A DNA stretch of 64,000 nucleotides from assembly GCA_963691705.1 (NCBI GenBank), contig OY829541.1, forward strand, positions 12,642,564 to 12,706,563. The letters are read 5' to 3'. Each line of letters opens with the position of its first letter. Positions within the stretch are counted from its first letter, which is position 1. Positions 54,925 to 64,000 of this stretch are shown here, in pieces. The stretch comes from Viola odorata. Its lineage: Eukaryota > Streptophyta > Magnoliopsida > Malpighiales > Violaceae. The notes under the pieces were generated by a model, which ran no database searches, was not told the DNA's origin, and saw only the letters and a program-made list of their open reading frames with translations. Made by a program: the position numbers and the translations under genes.

Positions 54925-56949
54925 ATGACACGCACAAGTCTCAACCTAAACAAACCCACCACTTCTCACTCCTCTACTCCTACCCCTCTCTCCACTCAAC
55001 CCCAGCCAAAACACACCACCACCGATCAGTCACCCACAGCCACCGAACCGCTCGGATCTGACTCCTCCGAAGCCACTATAGACCTTGATGAGATCATATT
55101 CACCACCTCACTCCCAAAAATGACTAGATCCGGCAAAGTCCACCGCATGCCTCCAACCACCACTGCTGACAGTAAAAAGAAGACTTCTCCTCCTCCCAGC
55201 CCAGCGAACTCCGTCCCTCTCGACGTCAAGCCAATCGGCTATGTCATCCCCTCTGACACCGAGGAGGAAGAGGCGGCCCAAACCAGTTCTAGCCTCCGAG
55301 AGGCTAGGCGGGTTGAGAAGGAAAACGAAGAGCAGTTCCCATGGGACTCCGACGGCCAGCGAGAGGCTGAGGAAGAAGATGGCGAAGAGGAAGAAGGGGA
55401 GGTCGAGCTGAAGGAGCGGCCTATTGAGCACGACGCTCAGGACCCCGAGCATACTGCTCAAGGTCCTGAAGATGTTCAAGAGGGCCAAAGCGTAGGAGCC
55501 GTGAGCGAAGGAGCAGGGGAGATCGACCCACCCAAACCTCCCAGTCCACCCCCGAAGAAGAAGAGCAAGACCCCTGCCAAAGTGGCCTCTAAAACGCCGG
55601 CCAGAGCGGCGAAGAGTGCCTCCAAAGCCCCAGCCGGCAAGGCCCCGCCGTCCAAAACCCCGACCAGCAAGAAACGGAAGCTCCCCGCCACACCCAAGGG
55701 CAAGGGCATAGCTGCAGACACCCCCCGGAAATCCCAGCGGACTGAATAGGATGATGACTTTCTCGAGGACCACTCGCCTACTTCGGGATCTAAACCGAGT
55801 TACCTGGTAACGACTGACCTTGATTCCTTTAATGAACTATTCATTTTCAATGATAAGTCGTCTCTAGATAAGGTCACCTTAATGAATTTCGAGGGGGTAG
55901 CTCCGTGTCCTAAGCTAGATATGGAATTATATGACAAGATGGCCGTTGGGTCCCGAATTCGGGAGTTGGTTAGTGGCATAGGTTGGGAAAGCTTGTTTTA
56001 TATGGATCAGCCTACTTATCTGGAGCTCAGCCTTGAGTTCTTCGCAAGTTTTTGGTACAAGGTCGATCTGTTCAAACCAAGGGGTGGGGTAGGTCCCGAT
56101 CTGTCTGCCAGGAACTGCATCAATTTCAGGCTCGCTAGCAAATGGCACCCGATGTCCCTCAACGACTTCAATGTATTCCTCGGCTTTGTCAGTCGTGAGG
56201 GCACTCAAGGGGCTGAATATCTGAACACCTTGACCATTGTCCCGGCCGAATTCAACAACCACAAAGCCCTTCGGGAGCTCGCTGGAAATCCCGATGTCAA
56301 GTTCGACTCCCGCCAAACCAAGGCTCATATCATTCAAGACCCTGCCCTCTGAATTCTGCAACGCTTCCTATCCATCGCCCTCGCGGGTAAGTTCGGGACC
56401 TCAGGCCAACTTGCTCAATCGGAGCTCTTTTTCCTATGGGTCATGTATCACAAAAAACGAGTCAACCTTCGCTACTGGATCGCCACCTCTGCTCACAATG
56501 TTGCCAATGCTCCCCTGGGTCGCTCTCCGGTTCTTGGGTCTCTTATCACCAGCCTGGCCTCGCAGTTATACACCTCCACACTCCGAGAACTTAACTTGTA
56601 TTGACACCCGAATTCCTTCAAGCTCCTTGGTCTCAGGACCTTGGACACGATGGGATTCCTTTGTGTTATTAACGGTGTCTTGAGCTTTCATACAGATAAC
56701 AAAGGAAGGATTGAAGGCAAGTTCGAGTACCCGGACTTATCAAAGCCCCGAGCCCAGTCTGCTGCCCCCGAGCCTCCTTCTGCTAAGACGAACGCTTCAA
56801 CTGCCCCCGAAGAGAATGCTCCAGGTCCCGAACAGATACCGAGCAACAACGCTATCATTCGCTTACTCACTGACATCCTGGAAACCAATCGGGACATCCT
56901 CAAAGAAATTCACGAGCAAATCGCCACATTCGTCCCACCTCACCCCTGA
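54925..56949 (+). pseudogene. Athila extra ORF (ATHILA ORF-1-like), full length with three stops
   Basis: The start ATG 54925 (MTRTSLNLNKP) is chosen because the other Athila has a similar Met-x-x-Thr start; the frame is open upstream to 54658. About 674 codons in one frame end at 56949, broken only by stops at 55747-55749, 56350-56352 and one near 56602. The N-terminal ~275 codons are Ser/Pro/Thr-rich, then acidic, then Lys/Ala/Pro-rich with KKKSK and KKRK. The core (55882-56352) resembles ATHILA ORF-1 (PF03078). After it, ALAGKFGTSGQLAQSELFFL continues the fold, and a short helix ends it. It sits where envelope-like ORFs occur, but I see no signal peptide or membrane anchor. Confidence 0.8.
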
Positions 56950-58647
56950 TCCCGAACATTTTCAAACCCCTTTGCCCCTGCGTGGGCTGATTCTCTATGT
57001 TGAACAATTTACATTTATGCTTTCCGTTTGAACTGCTATCTCTTTTGTCTCCTTCCCGCATTGAGGACAATGCGCTGCCTAAGTGTGGGGAGGAGTTTAA
57101 ACTGCTAGTATTTATTATGCATGTTATATTTATATTCTAGTTTATTTTTCCTAAGTTTATGCATGAATTAATTTCTAGCTTTTAATTAATTTCTAGTTTT
57201 TATTTTTTGCTGCCTAGTTTTTGAAAACACCCCAATAACGGACACACACCTGACTTATGCACATAGAATAAAAATGCTGTCTTAGTCAAGGTCCCGAATG
57301 TGATATTCTTTGCCTGTTATGCCTTATATCTGCTTCAAGACCTAGACACCAGTAGTCACGAATCAGCACCTTGTGAGCATTTGAGACTTCATGCCTATAT
57401 TTATTGCTTGAGTGAAATGCATGACTAAGGTACTGACTGGGTTTGCATGATATCCATGAGTATAGACACATTTAGACATAGGAAAGCAGCAAAAAGATTA
57501 AGTCCTCGCATCGAATTGTTCTCTCTCTTTTTCTTTTTGTTCTATTTCTTTCATCTTAACCCCGAATCCCTTCTTGACCTCTCCAATTCTAACCATTTGA
57601 ATTTTTCTTGATCTTCCTCTTGGCAGGTGAGCGATGTTGTTGGGAGCACTATCGAGGGCTAGACTAGACAAATGAAGCAGCAAAGGCAAAGTGTGGGGAT
57701 CCTGCAAAAATTCAAGACCCTGAATGATGGCGCAAATTCGAGACCCCAAAGCTGAATTCAAGGGCAGACCAGAATGAAAAATCACTTCCCACCTACAGCC
57801 AAACACAAGTGTGGGGAGGAGAAATCAGAATATCAAGCCCCCGAGGAACAAGGTCTCGATCCTCAATTCAGATCTCTCTTCCTCTCTCTTTCTTCCCTTA
57901 AAAAAAAGGAAAAAAGAGAACAGAAATATAAATAAAAGAGAGAGAAAAGAGCAAGACCAAGCCTTGAAAGCCAAAAAGAGGAAAATCAGCAGCCAGCATC
58001 CATTCAAGGTCCCGAGCCTAGGTCCCGAATAAAGAAGGCAAGGATTCCCCTCGAAGAAGAAAAGCCTAGTCTAGCTTTCGCCCTCAGCAACATTGTCTCA
58101 CCATCTCGATTCCTTCTGCCAAGGGAGCGTTCCAGGTTTGAGATGGTTTTAACCACCTCCTCATTTCACTTCCCTACTATCCCTCTTCTCCACTTTTTCT
58201 TCTCATTATGCTTCTTCCATTTCCCCTTGTCATTTATTTTCTTTGCTTCCCCTTCTTGCCCCCGATGCGAAGTCTTTTGATTGCTAGATTGCCTATGCAT
58301 GTGTCTAATATACTCGGATTGACTTGCAAACTTGGTTTCGTGCTACTTTTTTTGCATACTTGAGTGTTTAAACACCTACCCCTGTTCACGAGCGTGAGTA
58401 CAAACACCGATCCATGTGAGGACCGCTGGTTGATAGGCTGATACGGAAAAGTCTCTTCTCAAGGGTCGTTACCCTTCTGATTTGATGCAGGTGTATCTAG
58501 GCGGGGTCTATTTTTATTCGGGGTCCCGAATCTTAACAAGCATACTTATTCTCTGTGTTATGGTCTGGTGTGTCTGTTCTGTTTTGGGGACTGTTTTAAA
58601 ATTTTGTGAATGCTCGAGGGCGAGCATTGGGCAGTGTGGGGATTATT
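56950..58647 (+). other. Athila 3' untranslated region and polypurine tract
   Basis: No gene. Polypurine-like AAGTGTGGGGA blocks lie at 57081, 57688 and 57807, and the LTR-adjacent tract is at 58633-58647. Several GGTCCCGA motifs are present. Confidence 0.72.
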
Positions 58648-60341
58648 TGATAGCATATTTTTATGCACGATTTTCTTCCCATTTTCTCACCCATTTAAGG
58701 CATGATTCTGCTAATTTACCCTTGTTTTCATTACTTTTGCAGATTTAGGCCTAAAATGGGAGTTTATGCGAAAAGAAGCATTTTTGGGGCATTTTGTGCA
58801 GTTTTGAGCTTCAAGACCCAGAGTCGAGGTCCCGAGTCCAAAGCAGCATTCAAGGTCCCGAATTGGATTCCCCATTCGGGACCCCGACGGGCGAAGAATG
58901 ACATTTCCACGTGTCATCTCGCTAGAGCTTCCATGTGCCTCCTCTGACACTGTTCCTGCAGTCTGCACTGACCACCAAATACCTACCGCTCTGACCAAGT
59001 CAGCCCTTGAGCCCAGTCCAGACCTGCCAAAGCTGGGAAAATCAGACAGCTTTATGCTTTTCCAGCTTTGTGCTTTAAGGAGCATGGATCCACTTCTTTA
59101 GGCTTTCAATTAATGCATTTTGTCCCTAGTTTTAGGCTGAAGATATTTTGTGCTTAGGGCTCTACTATATAAAGGGCATCTAAGATTAGTTTAGATCTTT
59201 TTTTATCTATCTCTTACCATCTATTACTATTTAGTCACTTAATATAAATTTCCTTAGACTCCTCTCTAGTTTCTCTCTCTAGTTCTTGTTAGCTCATCTT
59301 CAACCTTGCCGCCGGGCTTTAAACGGATTTTTAGTAACAAAGTTTTCTTCCTTTAATCTATTTATTTACTTATTATGCTTTCTTCAATTATTATTTGTTT
59401 AATTTCGAGTATGAGTAGCTAAATCTTTAATTCTTAGCAAGGGTGATTCGAGGGTTGCAAGGGCAGATTCGAGGCCTAAATACGCTTAATGCATTCTTGA
59501 TGCCATATTCAATTATTCATCATTTTAATTACATCCTTGCATGATTTAAATTGAGGTCTGATCAGCTGATAATTATCTTGTGTAAATGCTGCCATTTATG
59601 TGATGAATACGGAAGGAAAATTGCATAAAATAAGTAGGCATCTGTTTAGTCTTGACTGCGCTGAAGTGGTCTCGAATAGATAGGGTGGGTAGTTGATTAG
59701 AGCAAGGTCACGAGCCTGACAAACTGAGGGACTCTTAGCTCTAGATCTATCTTTTCTTAGCTTCATGGGTAGTTTGAGTATGGCCCTCCCGCATTCATGC
59801 CTGGAGGGATGGCAAACTGTCAAGACTACCTCATATGTGGAAACGGGGGGTAGTTTCTCTTAAGAGAAAAGTAGGAGATATCCGAGAAATCTGGTCCCCA
59901 TGTCATTTCTATGATGTCTTGAATAGAATACCCTTGAGCCGACGACAATCTGGTCCCGAACGCAACCCAATAATACCTTTGCTGAGAATCTCCCTATAAT
60001 CGATTATCTGTGTTCATTTCTCCTCTGTTTATTTATTTTTGGATTTATTTGCTAATTGCTTTATTTTACCATTCGGGACTTCGAACATGACATTCGAGAC
60101 CCCGAATACTACTTTCCTAGATAGAAATTGTTAGCTCCCAGAATCTTCCTTGGCTGACTTGTTCAGCCAAGCAAAACCCCCTCCTGATTGTTACTTTTTG
60201 TGCATTTCACCCCTGAATACATTCAAGACCTTAGATCAGTCTCTCACAATCCCTGTGTTCGACCCTGACTACCACTGTACACATAATCTTTTGTGCACAC
60301 ACGTTTTTGGGCATTATAAATCTTCATTTGACTGACGATCA
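58648..60341 (+). repeat. Athila 3' LTR, 1694 bp
   Basis: TGATAGCATA...GACGATCA, with a TATA box at 59166-59173. It is nearly identical to 3402-5095. Confidence 0.95.
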
Positions 60342-60346
60342 AGAAC
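60342..60346. repeat. Target-site duplication AGAAC, right side
   Basis: It follows the 3' LTR directly and equals 48984-48988. Confidence 0.93.
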
Positions 60347-60403
60347 CTAGGGAGTAAAGAAATAAGATTTCCGTCTTTTGCAGTAGTGTACAGTCCGAGT
60401 GCT

Positions 60404-60924
60404 TACGTGGATTGGGAGCGAGATGTACAATCTATTTTTCGCTGCCATAATTATTTGGAAAGGAAGAAAGTAAAGTTAGCATCAACTGTATTTGGTGGGT
60501 ATGCGGTTAACTGGTAGGATCAAATCAATCTCAAGCGAACGTCCATAGGAGCCCTTCTAATTCAGAATTGGGAAGAAATGAAGAGCATCATGAGGCATCA
60601 TTTTGTTCCCACTCACTTCAGCTGTGAGATTCTCCAAAGGTTGCAGACCTTAACACAAGGAAATAAGAGCATTGAAGAGTACTTTAATGAGATAGAGATT
60701 GCTTTGGAGAGAGCACAAGTCAAGGAGGCCGGAAGAGTAACAATGGCAAGATTCTTCAATGGCCTCAACTGAGAGATAACGGATCCACTAAATTTCATTG
60801 AATTCTACTATTAGAAGATATGTTACAAAAGGCGATCAACATAGACAAGCGAAGGAAGAAGAGGTCTCTTTATCCTAGTATCATGCCTACTAAGTCAAAG
60901 GTAAAAGATGAGGAGCAAAAGTGA
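60404..60924 (+). pseudogene. gag: Degenerate Ty3/gypsy gag fragment, right copy
   Basis: It is the duplicate of 5158-5678, with the same stops and frameshift and one change (T to A at 60652). Confidence 0.7.
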
Positions 60925-61962
60925 CTTATGAAAGCTTATACCGAGTCTGAAATCACAAGGGATATTGAGAGAAAAAGTGGAGAGGTGAGTGCTAAAAAGA
61001 AAGAGAGTAAGAAAAACAGCCCCCATGAAAAGAGTGAGCATGGGAAAAGAGATGAAATAAAAAATAGCACCCATGAAAATAACAAGCATGGGATAAGAGA
61101 TGAGAGTCAAAACAACCCGCATGAAAATAGAGAGCATGCGTTAGTTTGCATGAATATGAAAGGAGAGGATAATTGTGCCATAGGGAAAGTAAGGAAAGCA
61201 CCTTGTGTGCAACAAATCTATTTTGGCCAAGCCACCAACAACCAAAATTTTGGCCATTGCGCTTTGAGTTCACTAACCCTAACCAATTTTCTTTGCTTTC
61301 TAGTGTTGTTTTACCTCATGTTCAGAGAAAGAAGAGAGTATTGGCAAAAGTGGAGCCTCTTACCTTACTGCCAAGCGGAGGGAAAGAGCCTTGCGCAACC
61401 ATGGTGCCTAGTTCGGCAAACCCTAACCGAAAGGGTATAGTATGGTCCTCTTTCCTAAGGAGCGATTTGTGTGAGTATATGAGCATCATTAATTCTTATG
61501 CTTCTGATTATAAAATTAATTTAATTGATGATGTTTATATGCAAGAACCGAAGATTAACTCATATACCTTTGAAATTTACTCAAGAAAGCGAAAACAGTT
61601 TGGTATGTTGGCTAGACCGAGAGACATGGACTGTGTTGTCTCTAACACAAATTTAATTGGATTCTCACATGCTTTTACATTAGATAACTATGTTGTTAAG
61701 TGTGAATTCCATGAAAATTTTGTGTTTAAGTCGATAGGACTTAGAGGATCTCTTTTCAAACGCAATCGCTTATATCGGTCGCATGATCTTTTGCAAATTT
61801 TTGATGAACATGATATGTTTGAGGATTGTGTGATGAACTACTGTTTTATTATTAACTTAACTCTTAAGGATGTTATTATTTCATATATTGTTCCTTGGAG
61901 TCTTGTTAGTAATCAAAAGAAGAAGTCCTTTAGTGACTTAGGTCAAGAATCGTGGCGGACAT
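60925..61962 (+). other. AT-rich decayed remnant, right copy
   Basis: It is the duplicate of 5679-6716, with the 48-bp tandem repeat at 61015-61146. No recognisable gene. Confidence 0.4.
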
Positions 61963-62528
61963 TGATAACAATACGCTTGACGACAAGGGTATTTTCGTCT
62001 CATAGCCCGCGTGGAGAGAAAATGGTTGTTGTTCCTACCGTCACGACAGCATCGAAGCTACCGTCTCTCCCTAGGAGATTGACATCGGGATGGTCGACGT
62101 CAACGGGGGGGTACCGCACGACCTTTTGTGATGACCAAAGGCGCTATCCCATCCTAGTGTAAAAACGTCTGGAGAAGAACGTAGCCGTTACCTTGCCTAG
62201 GTAACGGCTACCCCCACACCTAACGCCATAATGGCATATCACACCATGGGAGAACTATAACCCCTGACGGGAGCGATAGCCCCTAGTAATCCAAACTACG
62301 CAGAAATGCTCATTTTCGCCTATAAATACCTCCACCACGAAGGAGGAAGGTAAGCAGAATTTGCTGGCCCAAACTCTGCCATTCTCACCACTTATACTAA
62401 CTTAAGCATTAGAGTGTTTACGCCGGAGACCCCCTCCGGCATCTTGCAGGTACATTGGACCGCCGCGGACAATGAATCTAAGGAGCCCTTTCACCTTCTA
62501 CCCTTCGGCAACAGACAAATTCTTATCA
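61963..62528 (+). repeat. Tat 5' LTR of T1, right copy, 566 bp
   Basis: It is the duplicate of 6717-7285 with a 3-bp deletion. The inverted repeat is at 62181-62211, TATA box 62321-62328, leader hairpin 62422-62440 and putative primer-binding site 62531-62549. Confidence 0.88.
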
Positions 62529-62614
62529 AATTGGTGCTTTCATTGAGAGTTTTGGTTCTATTAAGTGAGCATCCTTAATAACCAAGCACCATTTTTCCCG
62601 AAGTTCGAAGGATT

Positions 62615-64000
62615 ATGGCTTCAGAATCAGATCCCGTGCTGTCCCAATCCTCCAGCATCCCGTACACCACTCGCCGATGACTTTTTCCTTTCGCTACTTC
62701 TGATACTTCTATTGCAATGCAAGAGATCACCATAGGGGGATCAGATCCTCCCTTTAGACAAGTGACAGAAACATCCGCATCCCAGATTTATTCCCCTCTT
62801 TCCCAGATAGCGGGACCCAGCTATTCTACCCCTCAAGCGAGGGGATCCGTGATAGGTGATGCAGACAACCATCTCGTGAACTCAATAGTGGCCCTCCAAG
62901 CCCAATTAGATCAATTGATAGAATTAGTTGCTGGGTTTGCGCCTCATGTCTCACGACTCGGTGTGTCCTCCCAGATAGTTTTCACTCTGTCTATTGTCAA
63001 TGAGCGACCGTTGTCGCCGCGGTAATCCAGAGGGTTTCCATTTTCCTTACCCTTATCATCGTCCCCCATGAATATCCCGCAACTTGCACATGGACATGTC
63101 GAACCTTCTGGGAAATATAGGAGAGAAATCCCTATCCCTGAAGAAGGCCGCCGGCATGATGAATATCGAGAACATTGGGATGACAGGCGAGATGAGATGT
63201 TCAGAGAACCATCTCCTAGATACAGTAAAAGATCAAGCAGCAGGAGGCGTCGGACTCGAACGCCAAGAAGCCGCAGCCGATCTCCCAGGCAGCATCGCGA
63301 ATATGACCCTCATAACCCAAGATACAATGTCAAAAAACCTCCTCCGTATCTACCTCACGGAGTCCCTGACGGTAACGCTGGTCACCTGTTCAATTACCGC
63401 GTGAGACATCACAGGGTCCATCAACATGTAAAACTCCCTACAGAATCATATGATGGCACGAAAGACCCTATTTCTCACCTTAATAAGGTGAAAGATTTTG
63501 TGTAGTTCCAAACCCGTAGTGATGCCGCGTTATGCCAAATTTTCGTCATGACACTGTCAGGAGTGGCACGTCTCTGGTTCGAGGGACTCCCAGCCGGATC
63601 TATTGATAACTTTACCCAGCTTGAAGATAAGTTCAGGAGTCGGTATAGCACTGCAATCCCCATCAGGAAGTCAGCGGCTACGCTATTTGATATTCATTGA
63701 AAACCGCAGGAATCGTTGAATGAATTTTTAGGTCGATTTGATCTCGAAATGTCCTTGACGCCAGGGGTCACTATCGATTTTGCAGTGGCAGCCCTAAAGC
63801 GTAACTTCCGTTACGAAAAATTGAGAGATACATTAATGGTGGACCCACCATTGACCCTGGATGCACTAAGACTGAAAGCGCATAATTATGCGAGGATGGA
63901 AGAAGAGGAAAATAAAGAGCGGATGTGGAACATGCCGTCAGACCCGTACCCGGCCTCTAACGCCCCACCTAGCAACGCTCCTGATACGCGACCAAGCGAT
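62615..64000 (+). pseudogene. gag: Tat gag of T1, right copy, cut by window end
   Basis: It is the duplicate of 7372-8757 in one frame from ATG 62615, with the same early stops. It has one further stop at 63697-63699, where CGA has become TGA; the left copy still has CGA at 8454-8456. Confidence 0.87.

Larger units (their letters stand above)
48989..60341 (+). mobile_element. Complete-ended Athila element, 11.35 kb, with internal replacement
   Basis: Two 1694-bp LTRs (48989-50682 and 58648-60341), a tRNA-Asp primer-binding site, a polypurine tract and a perfect AGAAC duplication define it. Inside are gag (first part), a 1.29-kb foreign insert in place of the gag end, protease, RT and most of RNase H, then RNase H end, integrase and extra ORF. 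It is non-autonomous. By eye the LTRs differ at about 47 of 1694 positions (2.8%). Confidence 0.95.
55247..64000. repeat. Right copy of the ~55.24-kb-period duplication
   Basis: It matches 1-8757 with about a dozen substitutions and one 3-bp gap near 62164. It runs to the end of the window, so the true length is unknown. Confidence 0.97.

Noticed and set aside
54925..56949. Retroviral-type envelope gene
   Set aside because: The position fits, but there is no signal peptide, furin-like site or membrane anchor; the core resembles ATHILA ORF-1 instead.
1..64000. The terminal 8.75-kb identity as a pair of giant LTRs
   Set aside because: The repeated segment contains a complete LTR with its own target duplication and a second element's LTR; neither end has TG/CA borders or a primer-binding site.

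Overview
The window is nuclear plant DNA made almost wholly of nested, broken Ty3/gypsy LTR retrotransposons of two lineages. I recognise Athila (primer-binding site matching the 3' end of tRNA-Asp, ATHILA ORF-1-like extra ORF, FMDDF reverse transcriptase) and Tat (SYDGTKDP gag, YVDDILVKS reverse transcriptase, a second archaeal-type RNase H, antisense ORFs with a Transposase_28-like domain). This points to a large-genome angiosperm; I cannot name the species. I see no intact host gene, rRNA or tRNA. The only likely host-gene sequence is a captured exon inside an Athila element.

Layout: 1-5095 is the 3' part of an Athila element (extra ORF, long 3' untranslated region, 3' LTR). 5096-6716 is an old, AT-rich gypsy gag remnant. 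6717-11323 is Tat copy T1 (5' LTR, gag-pol broken in RNase H). 11324-19268 is a minus-strand Athila element cut in its extra ORF. 19269-32594 is Tat copy T2, without LTRs but with the full 3' zone: a stem-loop array and three antisense genes. 32595-37751 is Tat copy T3, which lacks parts of protease, RT and RNase H. 37752-46712 is Tat copy T4, with 5' LTR and the best-kept pol. 46713-48988 is the tail of a T2-like copy. 48989-60341 is a complete-ended Athila element with a perfect AGAAC target duplication; its gag-RT segment is replaced by 1.3 kb holding an antisense exon and intron start of a probable O-fucosyltransferase gene. 60342-64000 repeats the gag remnant and the start of T1.

The last 8.75 kb (55247-64000) repeats the first 8757 bases at about 99.85% identity, including the Athila insertion and its target duplication. 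The window therefore covers just over one period of a roughly 55.24-kb duplication, or an uncollapsed haplotype join.

In a Tat element the genomic RNA encodes gag, protease, RT, RNase H, the extra RNase H and integrase in one frame. Downstream come the stem-loop array and antisense genes with their own canonical introns, which must be expressed from the opposite strand. The strongest new signal is the stem-loop array: each unit has a different outer stem, but both arms change together, as expected for selected RNA structure.
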